Below the pieces are notes generated by a model. That model had not been told where the DNA came from. It saw only the letters and a program-made list of their open reading frames with translations, and made no database searches. A stretch of DNA of 12,874 bases from Candidatus Benthicola azotiphorus. GTDB lineage: Bacteria; Gemmatimonadota; Gemmatimonadetes; Palauibacterales; Palauibacteraceae. Made by a program: the position numbers and the translations under genes. Location of the stretch: assembly GCA_947581745.1 (NCBI GenBank), contig CANPVW010000213.1:1-12874 (forward strand), in the 5' to 3' direction. Shown here in pieces: positions 6,850-12,874 of this stretch; the stretch's first letter is position 1, and every line of letters starts with the position of its first letter.

Positions 6850-7188
6850 TTGGACGTCATCGGCTTCGACGACTTCGAGAGGGTGGAGATCCGGGTCGGG
6901 ACCATCGTCGAGGCGGAGGAGTTCGCCCGGGCGCGCAAGCCGCTGTACCGCCTCAGGATCGACTTCGGCCCGGAGGTGGGCATTCGCCGATCGGCAGCCG
7001 GCCTGCCGGCTCGATACGGCCTCGCGGAGCTTCCGGGTCGCCAGGTCATCGCCGTCCTGAACCTCGGCGTGCGGAACATCGCGGGGTTCGAGTCGGAATG
7101 CCTCACGCTCGGAGTTCCCGATGGGGACGGCGAGACCATCCTCCTCACACCCGCGAGTCCCGTGCCCGACGGCGGGCGGCTCTTCTGA
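6850..7188 (+). CDS. csaA: CsaA-like tRNA-binding-domain protein
   Basis: This 112-residue protein consists of a single EMAP-II/tRNA-binding OB-fold domain. DFERVEIRVGTIVEAEEF (residues about 7-24), KPLYRLRIDFG, GRQVIAVLNLGVRNIAGFESE and a C-terminal LLTPASPVPDGGRLF follow the CsaA pattern closely, and the length equals the family's usual 105-115. CsaA acts as a dimer that binds tRNA; in Bacillus it was reported as an export-related chaperone, but its true cellular role is not settled. The start is TTG 6850, with GGAGG 6 bases before it; no ATG lies near the conserved N-terminus, so the TTG call is firm. The YgfZ-like gene begins only 2 bases after its stop, so the two are surely co-transcribed. 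There is nothing odd in the conserved core. Confidence 0.87.
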   Translation: MDVIGFDDFERVEIRVGTIVEAEEFARARKPLYRLRIDFGPEVGIRRSAAGLPARYGLAELPGRQVIAVLNLGVRNIAGFESECLTLGVPDGDGETILLTPASPVPDGGRLF

Positions 7189-7190
7189 GC

Positions 7191-8150
7191 ATGCCGGCTA
7201 CGCCCGCCCCGGTCATATCCACCCCCGGATACGAGGCCCTTACATCCGGGATCGGGCTGTGGGTTGATTCGCAGCGGGCGCTGCTCCGGGTGGAAGGCGC
7301 GCGGGCGGATCGGATGCTGGATGGGCTGCTCAGCGCGGATCTCTCGGCGCTTCGACCCGGCGAGCGAGCCCTTTCGTTCGTCCTCACGGCAAAGGGCCGT
7401 CCCGTCGCCCTGCCGATGGTGATCCGGCTCGAGGACGCCGTTCTGCTCGACGTCACCCTGGCAGCCCTGGCGGATCTGCTGCGGCATTTTTCGACCTATC
7501 TCCCGCCCCGCTTCGCCTCCGTCACGGTGATCGAAGGTGCCCGCAAGGTTAGCCTTCTCGGACCGGACGCGGGCAAGGCCGTTGACTCGGTGTCCGCCGG
7601 CGATCACCTCTGGATGCAACGGGCTCCCGAGGAGGGAGGCGGAGTCGACGTTTACCTCATTGACCGAGTGGAGGAAGGCCTGCGATCCCTCGACTCGGCG
7701 GTTCGGTCGATCGGGGGACGCGCCTGCTCCCCAGCGGATTACGAGGTGTGGCGCATCGAGCGAGGCCTCCCCCGGTTCGGCGTCGATGTGACGGAGGACA
7801 ACCTCCCCCAGGAGACGGGTCTCGCCGAGCGGGCCGTGAGCTTCGAGAAGGGTTGCTACACCGGACAGGAGGTGGTGGCGCGGATCCACTACCGCGGACA
7901 CGTGAACCGGCACCTCCGCGGCATTCGACAGGCCTCGGGAGCCCCGACGTCGCCCATTCCTTCCGGAACGCCGCTCACGCGGGATGGTCGCGTCGTAGGC
8001 ACCGTCACCTCCTCCTGCGCCTCGCCGCGCTTCGGCTCGATCGCGCTGGGATACGTGCGCCGGGAGGTGTCCGCCGGCGAAGAGATCCGATCCGAGTTTG
8101 ACCCCGAGATACCGTTCCTGGTCGGGGAATTGCCCTTTACTATAACGTAA
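7191..8150 (+). CDS. ygfZ: YgfZ/GcvT-like folate-binding protein
   Basis: This 319-residue protein belongs to the family related to the glycine-cleavage T protein. The signature KGCYTGQEVV is present with its conserved cysteine at C222, followed by RIHYRGHVNRHLRGI and a C-terminal barrel-like domain ending ALGYVRREV. The N-terminal part (about 1-200) corresponds to the folate-binding domains; PADYEVWRIERGLPRFGVD before the signature is also typical. YgfZ in E. coli, and Iba57 in mitochondria, support maturation or repair of certain [4Fe-4S] enzymes, probably with tetrahydrofolate, in the cytoplasm. GcvT itself is excluded by the KGCYTGQE motif and the shorter length. ATG 7191 lies 2 bases after the csaA stop and has only a weak GGGCGG upstream, which suggests translational coupling. 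The neighbours include an aconitase and a lipoate-dependent complex, both of which depend on Fe-S proteins; a functional link is inference. Confidence 0.85.
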   Translation: MPATPAPVISTPGYEALTSGIGLWVDSQRALLRVEGARADRMLDGLLSADLSALRPGERALSFVLTAKGRPVALPMVIRLEDAVLLDVTLAALADLLRHFSTYLPPRFASVTVIEGARKVSLLGPDAGKAVDSVSAGDHLWMQRAPEEGGGVDVYLIDRVEEGLRSLDSAVRSIGGRACSPADYEVWRIERGLPRFGVDVTEDNLPQETGLAERAVSFEKGCYTGQEVVARIHYRGHVNRHLRGIRQASGAPTSPIPSGTPLTRDGRVVGTVTSSCASPRFGSIALGYVRREVSAGEEIRSEFDPEIPFLVGELPFTIT

Positions 8151-8224
8151 AGCGCTGTCATCGCGAGATTTGCCGCGTCTGGACCCTTGATTTAGATTGG
8201 GCCGCGGTCGCGAAGACTCTCGTC

Positions 8225-8230
8225 GAGGAG
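8225..8230 (+). promoter_or_regulatory. Ribosome binding site pointing to a CTG start
   Basis: GAGGAG is spaced 6 bases from CTG 8237 and 30 bases from ATG 8261. The spacing is right only for the CTG; an in-frame ATT at 8231 directly abuts the site and is too close. Confidence 0.6.
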
Positions 8231-8236
8231 ATTCAC

Positions 8237-9304
8237 CTGAAAGCGCTCGATCGACAGGACATGCGCTCCCTGTATCGCCTCCTGTGGCTCACCCGAGCCC
8301 TGGAGGAACGACTGGAGACGATGTTCAAGCAGGGACAGGTGGTGGGGGGGTTGTATCGAAGCCTCGGGCAGGAGGCCACCGCCGTCGGGTGCGGCTACGC
8401 GCTGACGGAAGGAGACTGGGTCGCGCCCTCGATCCGGGACCTCGGGGCCCTTCTCGCGCGTGGACTCGATCCCCGGGAGGTGCTCCGGCAGTATACCGCC
8501 CGGGCCGGGTCGCTGTGCAGAGGCAAGGACAACACCAACCACTTCACGGTACCGGAGAAGGGCATTCTGGGGCCCATCAGCCCCCTGGGCACTCAGCTGT
8601 GCGTATTGAATGGAGTGGCGCTCAGCTTCCGCACGCGACGCGAGCCGCGCGTGTGTCTGACCTTCCAGGGCGAGGGAGCATCCCGGACCGGAACGTCGCA
8701 CGAGGGACTGGCGATGGCTGCGGCCCTCGAGCTTCCGATCGTGGTCGTGCTTCAGCACAATCGATGGGCGTTCGGCACCCCCAGTCACTCGGTGGCCGCG
8801 GTGAAACAGTGGTCCGACGTGGCGGGTGCATACGGCGTTCCGGCGGTCGGCGTCGACGGAAACGATGTTCTCCAGGTCTACGATGCAGCCGCGGAAGCTC
8901 TCGCCCGGGCCCGAGCCGGCGACGGGATGACGATCATCGTCGCCGAGACCTACCGCATGCTGGGACACGCACAGCACGACGGGCAGAAGTACGTCCCCGA
9001 ACAGGAGCTTCGGGCCTGGCGGGAGCACGACCCGATCAGGGGCTTCGAGGACTACCTGGTCGAGTTCGGATTCGAGTCCGCCTCCACGCTCGAGGAGATC
9101 CGGACGGAAGTGGCCGTCGAGCTGGACCGGGCGACGGATGAGGTTCTTGCCGAGTCGTACCCCGCCGCACGGGAAGCGCTGACGGGAGTGTACGGCGACC
9201 AAGCTTCGGCGGGCGTGCCCTGGACCCGCGGCCCCGTGCCCGGATACGAGGATCTGGCGCGCCGCGCCCGGGACTTCACCACCGCCACCGTCGAGGGAAG
9301 CTGA
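8237..9304 (+). CDS. 2-oxoacid dehydrogenase E1 alpha subunit
   Basis: This is the alpha subunit of a thiamine-diphosphate decarboxylase that forms an alpha2-beta2 E1 with the next gene. From ATG 8261 it has 347 residues: RALEERLETMFKQGQVVG near the start, YRSLGQEATAVG, RGKDNTNHF, GPISPLGTQL and the cofactor loop QGEGASRTGTSHEG...QHNRWAFGTP. The Mg/ThDP motif is usually GDG...N; here it reads GEG with E138, and N167 comes 29 residues later. Pyruvate, branched-chain 2-oxoacids and acetoin are all possible substrates. Start: CTG 8237 has GAGGAG exactly 6 bases before it and adds KALDRQD, which fits the family's first helix; ATG 8261 has no good ribosome site, so CTG is favoured. A weak promoter-like TATAAC lies at 8141-8146 inside the end of the ygfZ-like gene, without a clear -35. 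The stop overlaps the next start (TGATG). Confidence 0.9.
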   Translation: MKALDRQDMRSLYRLLWLTRALEERLETMFKQGQVVGGLYRSLGQEATAVGCGYALTEGDWVAPSIRDLGALLARGLDPREVLRQYTARAGSLCRGKDNTNHFTVPEKGILGPISPLGTQLCVLNGVALSFRTRREPRVCLTFQGEGASRTGTSHEGLAMAAALELPIVVVLQHNRWAFGTPSHSVAAVKQWSDVAGAYGVPAVGVDGNDVLQVYDAAAEALARARAGDGMTIIVAETYRMLGHAQHDGQKYVPEQELRAWREHDPIRGFEDYLVEFGFESASTLEEIRTEVAVELDRATDEVLAESYPAAREALTGVYGDQASAGVPWTRGPVPGYEDLARRARDFTTATVEGS

Positions 9305-10299
9305 TGCCCGAGACCGATCCGATGGAGACCACGTACCTCGGCGCGATCCGAGAGGCCCTTCAGGAGGAGATGCGGTCCGACGACACGGTGTTTCTCCTCG
9401 GAGAGGACATCGCGGCGTACGGTGGGGCCTTCAAGGTGACGGAAGGGTTCCTGGAGGAGTTCGGTCCCGATCGGGTAATCGACACGCCGATCAGCGAAGC
9501 CGCCATAGTCGGGGCGGCGATCGGAGCGGCGCACATGGGCCTGAAGCCCGTGGCGGAGATGCAGTTCATTGACTTCATCGCACCCGCCTTCGACATGATC
9601 GTGAACTTCGCCGCCAAGTCCCGCTACCGGACGGGGATCGGGGCAGGCCTCGTGATCCGCGGGCCGTGCGGCGCGGGCTCGCGTTCAGGACCGTTCCACT
9701 CCCAGTCCGTGGAATCCTATTTCGCGAACGTCGCCGGGCTGAAGATGGTCATTCCCGCCCGGGCATACGACGCCAAGGGTCTGCTGCGCGCGGCGATTCG
9801 CGATCCGGACCCGGTGCTCTTCTTCGAGCACAAGTTCCTGTACCGCAGAGTCAAGGAGCACCTGCCGAAGGACGAAGAGGTGCTCGTCCCGCTCGGAGAG
9901 GCGCGCGTCCACCGGGAGGGTTCCGACCTCACCATCGTCACGTACGGCGCAATGGTCTACAAGTCGGCCGATGCAGCCGATCGGATCGCGGAGGAGGACG
10001 GGAGCGAGGCCGAGGTCTTGGATCTGCGTTCTCTTCGCCCGCTGGACACGGCGGCGATCGTGGAGAGCGTCAAGCGGACCGGCAGGCTGCTGATCGTTCA
10101 CGAAGCACCCGGGTTCGGCGGCTTCGCCGGCGAAATCACGGCCCAGGTGTGCGAACAGGCATTCGAATGGCTGGATGCGCCCATCCGACGCGTCACGGCG
10201 ATCGACACGCCGGTGCCTTACGCGCCGACGCTCGAGGACTACTACCTCCCCGGTGAGGACGACATCGTGGCCGCGGCCCGCTGGCTGCTGGCGTATTGA
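9304..10299 (+). CDS. 2-oxoacid dehydrogenase E1 beta subunit
   Basis: This 331-residue protein is the partner of the preceding alpha subunit. It has the transketolase pyrimidine-binding domain first and the transketolase C-terminal domain second. Visible marks are YLGAIREALQEEM, LGEDIAAYGG, DTPISEAAIVGAAIGAA (E65 is the conserved glutamate that activates the thiamine ring), MQFIDFIAPAFD, GAGSRSGPFHSQS (H132, near the active site) and, in the C-terminal domain, VLDLRSLRPLD and VHEAPGFGGFAGEI. Length is normal for the family (about 325-335). ATG 9304 overlaps the alpha stop by one base and is preceded by GAGGGA, so synthesis is probably coupled to give equal amounts. The substrate is not decidable from this chain; pyruvate and branched-chain oxoacid types look alike. 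No key residue is missing. Confidence 0.93.
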   Translation: MPETDPMETTYLGAIREALQEEMRSDDTVFLLGEDIAAYGGAFKVTEGFLEEFGPDRVIDTPISEAAIVGAAIGAAHMGLKPVAEMQFIDFIAPAFDMIVNFAAKSRYRTGIGAGLVIRGPCGAGSRSGPFHSQSVESYFANVAGLKMVIPARAYDAKGLLRAAIRDPDPVLFFEHKFLYRRVKEHLPKDEEVLVPLGEARVHREGSDLTIVTYGAMVYKSADAADRIAEEDGSEAEVLDLRSLRPLDTAAIVESVKRTGRLLIVHEAPGFGGFAGEITAQVCEQAFEWLDAPIRRVTAIDTPVPYAPTLEDYYLPGEDDIVAAARWLLAY

Positions 10300-10301
10300 G
10301 A

Positions 10302-10321
10302 GACCCGACCGGAAGCGGGTC
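10302..10321 (+). repeat. Small hairpin between E1 beta and E2
   Basis: A 6-bp stem (GACCCG / CGGGTC) with an 8-base loop lies 2 bases after the E1 beta stop, within the 54-base gap before E2. It may act as an mRNA processing or partial-termination point that sets E1 and E2 amounts, or it may be chance. There is no T-run. Confidence 0.3.
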
Positions 10322-10353
10322 GCCCGGCTGGATCGAGAGGAAGGGAACGAGAG

Positions 10354-11793
10354 ATGTCCAAGGTCGATGTGATCATGCCGCAGATGGGTGAGTCGATCGC
10401 CGAAGGTACCCTGACCCGGTGGCTCAAGCAGATAGGCGATCCGGTAGAGCGCGACGAAGATCTGTTCGAGATCTCGACAGACAAGGTCGACGCCGATATC
10501 CCGTCACCCGTGGCGGGGACCCTGGTCGAGATCCTCGTGGAGGAAGGCTCGACCGTCGAGGTGAACACGATCGTGGCGCGCATCGACACCCAGGCGGGGG
10601 CTGCCGGCGTCTCCGAAACGGAGAGGCCGAAGGAGGAACCCCGGGAAACGGTGGAGCTCGCCCCGCCCGAGCCACCCGCGACCGCATCCTCCGCGGCCGC
10701 GCCCGTGCCCCCGGCACCTTCCCCCACGCCGCCTGCTCCCGCTCCGCGGCTACCTGAAGGCGGGACCGCGGCCGAAGTCCAGACGAGGGAAGAGCGGATT
10801 CAGACGAAATCCACGCCCCTCGTTCGGAAGATCGCGGCCGAGCACGGAGTCGATATCGCGGATGTGGCCGGCTCGGGCATCGCCGGACGGGTCACGCGGG
10901 ACGATCTCCTGTCCCACCTCGAGACGCGGACGGCGACACCCGCCGCGGCCGCACCGGCCGCAGCGAGCCCGTCGGTCACCGCGCCGGCTGCGCCCCCGGC
11001 GCCCGCCGGCCAGCCCGGCTCGATGCAGGTCCCGATCCACGGAGCGACGCTCGAGATCCGGATCCCCGCGGTCCCGATCCGTGAGGGCGACACGGTCGAG
11101 GAGATGAGCCGGGTGCGGCTGCGCACGATGGAGCACATGCTCATGTCGAGGCGGATCTCCGCGCACGTCACGTCCGTCAACGAGATCGACTTCGAGCACG
11201 TCGTCCGCTTGCGCCGGAAATTGAAGCCCAAGTTCGAGGAGCAGGGCGTCAAGCTCACGTACGGTCCGTTCATCATGAAGGCGGTGATCGAGGCCCTTCG
11301 CGAGTACCCCATTCTCAACGCTTCGGTGGACGGCACCCGGGTCGTGTACCATCGCGACATCAACCTGGGCATTGCCGTGGCCGTTGCCGGCGGCAAGGAG
11401 CTGATCGTTCCGGTCCTGAAGAACGCCGACCAGCTCAGCCTGATGGGCCTCACCACGGGCGCCAACCAGCTGGCCGAGAAGGCGCGCACCAAGACCCTGG
11501 ACTTCGACGACATCCAGGGTGGCACGTTCACGATCACGAACGTGGGAGTGTTCGGAAACCAGTTCGGGATGCCGATCATCAACCAGCCCCAGGTGGCCAT
11601 TCTCGGCACCGGCGTGATCGAGAAACGTCCGGTGGTCGTACAGGATACCATGGGCAACGACGTGATCGGAATTCGTCACATGTCGTACTTCGGTCTGAGC
11701 TACGATCACCGGGTGGTGGACGGAGCGATCGCCGCATTCTGGCTGAACAAGGTGAAGGACGTACTGGAGAACTTCCCCGAAGATGTGATCTGA
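10354..11793 (+). CDS. Dihydrolipoamide acyltransferase (E2) of a 2-oxoacid dehydrogenase complex
   Basis: This 479-residue core subunit accepts the acyl group from E1 on its lipoyl arm and passes it to CoA. One lipoyl domain (about 1-78) carries the lipoylation site STDKVDAD (K44). An Ala/Pro-rich linker follows (about 79-150), then a peripheral-subunit-binding domain (about 153-190: STPLVRKIAAEHGVDIADV...GRVTRDDLLSHL) that holds E1 or E3, a second Ala/Pro linker, and the catalytic domain (about 248-479). The catalytic domain ends with YDHRVVDGA (H452 and D456 catalytic) and VKDVLENFPEDV. The domain order is complete and normal for a one-lipoyl E2. The lipoyl domain, MPQMGESIAEGT, resembles succinyl- and branched-chain-type E2s, while the adjacent split E1 argues for a pyruvate or branched-chain substrate. 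E3 is not in the window. ATG 10354 is preceded by a purine-rich AGGAAGGGA. It is co-transcribed with the E1 genes. Confidence 0.93.
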   Translation: MSKVDVIMPQMGESIAEGTLTRWLKQIGDPVERDEDLFEISTDKVDADIPSPVAGTLVEILVEEGSTVEVNTIVARIDTQAGAAGVSETERPKEEPRETVELAPPEPPATASSAAAPVPPAPSPTPPAPAPRLPEGGTAAEVQTREERIQTKSTPLVRKIAAEHGVDIADVAGSGIAGRVTRDDLLSHLETRTATPAAAAPAAASPSVTAPAAPPAPAGQPGSMQVPIHGATLEIRIPAVPIREGDTVEEMSRVRLRTMEHMLMSRRISAHVTSVNEIDFEHVVRLRRKLKPKFEEQGVKLTYGPFIMKAVIEALREYPILNASVDGTRVVYHRDINLGIAVAVAGGKELIVPVLKNADQLSLMGLTTGANQLAEKARTKTLDFDDIQGGTFTITNVGVFGNQFGMPIINQPQVAILGTGVIEKRPVVVQDTMGNDVIGIRHMSYFGLSYDHRVVDGAIAAFWLNKVKDVLENFPEDVI

Positions 11794-11809
11794 AGTCGGA
11801 ACTTCGACT

Positions 11810-11844
11810 GTTCGGATTCGGTACATATCGTCGCGCATCCGAAC
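11810..11844. promoter_or_regulatory. Inverted repeat, candidate enhancer-binding site
   Basis: GTTCGGAT (11810-11817) and ATCCGAAC (11837-11844) form an exact 8-bp inverted repeat with a 19-base spacer. Its centre is about 120 bases before the start predicted from the second sigma-54 element, the usual range for an NtrC-type activator site. It could instead be a terminator-like structure for the E2 transcript, but it lacks a T-run and the loop is long. Confidence 0.4.
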
Positions 11845-11854
11845 GGCGGAGGGG

Positions 11855-11869
11855 TGGCACCACATCTGC
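11855..11869 (+). promoter_or_regulatory. Sigma-54-type promoter element, first of two
   Basis: TGGCAC-CACAT-CTGC: the GG (11856-11857) and GC (11868-11869) are separated by exactly 10 bases, as the -24/-12 class requires. It differs from the consensus at the base after TGGCAC and at the first T of TTGC. The predicted transcript start is near 11881. Confidence 0.45.
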
Positions 11870-11921
11870 GCAGGATGACGTAACGAACTGCCTGTCAATC
11901 AGTTGCGCCTCTGATTCGAGG

Positions 11922-11936
11922 TGGCACGACCGTTGC
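11922..11936 (+). promoter_or_regulatory. Sigma-54-type promoter element, second of two
   Basis: TGGCACGACCGTTGC matches the TGGCACG-R-N3-TTGC core at every defined position, with 10 bases between GG (11923-11924) and GC (11935-11936). The predicted transcript start is near 11948, giving a leader of about 150 bases before the efflux adaptor gene. Transcription would need RpoN and an ATP-driven enhancer-binding activator, neither of which is in this window. Confidence 0.7.
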
Positions 11937-12098
11937 CCTTGAAACGCTTTGCCGTATCGGTGCGTAGTGCGAGGTCCCGGTACGGAGGAGTGGCTGCTTT
12001 CCTTCAGCGACTCGCGCGAGTGGAGCTCGAGGCCGGGGTCTCGCTCAGCCATGGCGGTGGCCGCGAGCATTCCCGCAACCAAGCACCGAGAGATAGAG

Positions 12099-12874
12099 AT
12101 GGAACAGCCAGAGGGGCCGAACGGAAGGGCGGAGGAAGCGCCTGGCAGCGAACGCTCGCGGACCAGACCCCGCATCGTGGAGGCGGGGGGAAGCAAGCGG
12201 CCGCGCCTGTCGCTCAAGAAGGGCCACGGCGCGGGCGGATCCGGAGCCGGTGGGGACGACGGATCGGAGTCCCGGGTGTCCCGCATGGACATCAAGCGGG
12301 CGCCGAAGGGCAAGACGAAGCGCAACGTCTTCATCGGCCTCGCGGTGACAGGCCTCGTCCTCGTGACCTACCTTCTGTCGCGTCTCGAGCCCGCGTCCCC
12401 GACCGTCGACCGGAACGTGATCGTCCAGGGCACGGTCGAGCGAGGAGAGATGGTACGCGAGGTCCGGGGCTCGGGGACACTGGTTCCCGAGCGGGTGCAG
12501 TTTGTGGCCGCGGTCACGGCCGGACGCGTCGAGTCGGTGTACTTCGAGCCAGGGGAAACGGTCACCGCCGAGGACGTCCTCGTCGTGCTCGCGAATCCCG
12601 ATGTCGAGCTCCAGGTGCTCGAAGCCGAGCAGCAGTGGACGGCTGCCCAAGCGACCCTGGTTTCCCTGAGGCAGACCCTGGGCACGGGTGTGCTGGCGCA
12701 GGAAGCCGCCGTCGCCAACGCGAGGGCTCAGTACCAGGAGGCCGAGCGCCAGGCCGAGGCCTTCTCGAGGATGGTCGGGAACGAGTGGGTCTCGGAGAAC
12801 GAGTATCAGACCGCCCGCGACAACGCGGACGCGCTCAAGGAGCGATTACGCACCGAGGAGGCGAGCCTCGCCCT
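12099..12874 (+). CDS. HlyD/MacA-type efflux periplasmic adaptor (3' end outside window)
   Basis: 258 codons are visible and the frame is still open at the window end. This is a membrane-fusion protein linking an inner-membrane transporter to an outer-membrane channel. After an N-terminal tail comes MDIKRAPKGKTKRN (from M63), one transmembrane helix (about residues 77-93, VFIGLAVTGLVLVTYLL), then the first half of the biotinyl-lipoyl-like domain (GTLVPERVQFVAAVTAGRVESVYFEPGETV) and a coiled-coil hairpin rich in A, E, Q and R (about 175 onward). ATG 12099 follows a purine-rich GAGAGATAGAG. An in-frame ATG at 12051 has no ribosome site, and ATG 12285 fits the family's usual start but also lacks a good one. 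If 12099 is right, a 62-residue tail of G, S, R, K and E precedes the membrane helix on the cytosolic side. The transporter and channel genes presumably follow beyond the window. Confidence 0.85.
   Translation, partial: MEQPEGPNGRAEEAPGSERSRTRPRIVEAGGSKRPRLSLKKGHGAGGSGAGGDDGSESRVSRMDIKRAPKGKTKRNVFIGLAVTGLVLVTYLLSRLEPASPTVDRNVIVQGTVERGEMVREVRGSGTLVPERVQFVAAVTAGRVESVYFEPGETVTAEDVLVVLANPDVELQVLEAEQQWTAAQATLVSLRQTLGTGVLAQEAAVANARAQYQEAERQAEAFSRMVGNEWVSENEYQTARDNADALKERLRTEEASLA

Larger units (their letters stand above)
11794..12098. other. Regulatory intergenic region before the efflux adaptor gene
   Basis: These 305 bases hold no convincing gene. In order they contain a small hairpin at the E2 stop (GAAGT-CGGA-ACTTC, 11792-11805), an 8-bp inverted repeat, two sigma-54-type elements, a 6-bp inverted repeat AATCAG/CTGATT (11897-11916) just before the second element, and a 12-bp palindrome ACTCGCGCGAGT (12010-12021) in the probable leader. 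The high density of regulatory signs contrasts with the tight gaps elsewhere in the window. Confidence 0.6.

Noticed and set aside
6786..7913. 375-codon minus-strand frame opposite csaA and ygfZ
   Set aside because: It spans two well-supported genes and the gap before them, and shows no domain.
10750..11898. Long minus-strand open frame (382 codons) opposite the E2 gene
   Set aside because: It is a shadow of the E2 reading frame, with no motif, no ribosome site and a composition typical of an antisense frame.
11990..12098. Possible small gene from GTG 11990 behind GGAGG
   Set aside because: The ribosome site is only 1 base from the GTG, the frame differs from the adaptor gene, and the product is a low-complexity arginine-rich string.
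1..12874. CRISPR arrays, tRNA or rRNA genes, insertion sequences, toxin-antitoxin or defence genes
   Set aside because: Looked for by eye; no regular repeats, tRNA-like cloverleaf, transposase motif or defence-type protein was found. Composition looks even throughout, apart from the slightly AT-richer intergenic gaps.

Overview
The window is a GC-rich (roughly two-thirds G+C by eye), densely coded bacterial chromosome segment. It holds no rRNA, tRNA, CRISPR array or insertion sequence that I can recognise. The gene set suggests a diderm bacterium, and Gemmatimonadota or a neighbouring high-GC phylum is my best guess. The evidence is an OmpA/Pal-type lipoprotein, an RND/ABC-type membrane-fusion adaptor, a serine-palmitoyltransferase-like enzyme and the style of the 2-oxoacid dehydrogenase E2. 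This placement is inference from protein style, not a phylogenetic result.

Layout. 1-333 (-): 5' part of a PLP-dependent alpha-oxoamine synthase, serine-palmitoyltransferase-like, cut by the window edge. 507-1622 (+): M23 (LytM) peptidase, predicted lipoprotein, divergent from the first gene. 1909-3917 (+): patatin-like phospholipase followed by a small LapA-type membrane protein. 3914-5935 (-): a compact aconitase-family hydratase with the swivel domain first; it converges on the LapA gene and the two share a CTAG stop overlap. 6187-6789 (+): OmpA/Pal-like lipoprotein, divergent from the aconitase, with a hairpin in its probable leader and a strong GC hairpin after it. 6850-8150 (+): csaA-like tRNA-binding-domain protein and a YgfZ/GcvT-like protein, 2 nt apart. 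8237-11793 (+): E1-alpha, E1-beta and E2 of a 2-oxoacid dehydrogenase complex, clearly an operon; no E3 is present in the window. 11794-12098: regulatory region with two tandem sigma-54-type (-24/-12) elements. 12099-end (+): a membrane-fusion (HlyD-type) efflux adaptor, truncated by the window edge.

How the genes work together. The E1/E2 genes encode most of a lipoate- and thiamine-diphosphate-dependent complex that makes an acyl-CoA, from pyruvate or branched-chain oxoacids. The aconitase belongs to the TCA-type step next to it, and YgfZ proteins support Fe-S enzymes, which fits both aconitase and lipoate synthesis. M23 peptidase, Pal-like lipoprotein, patatin, LapA-like protein and the sphingolipid-type synthase all concern the envelope or its lipids. 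The last gene probably starts an efflux operon under sigma-54 control.

I see no convincing undescribed defence or mobile system. The observations most worth a second look are the tandem sigma-54 promoters with an upstream inverted repeat, the swivel-first aconitase without an AcnB-type N-terminal domain, the likely CTG start of E1-alpha, and the long polar N-terminal tail of the efflux adaptor.
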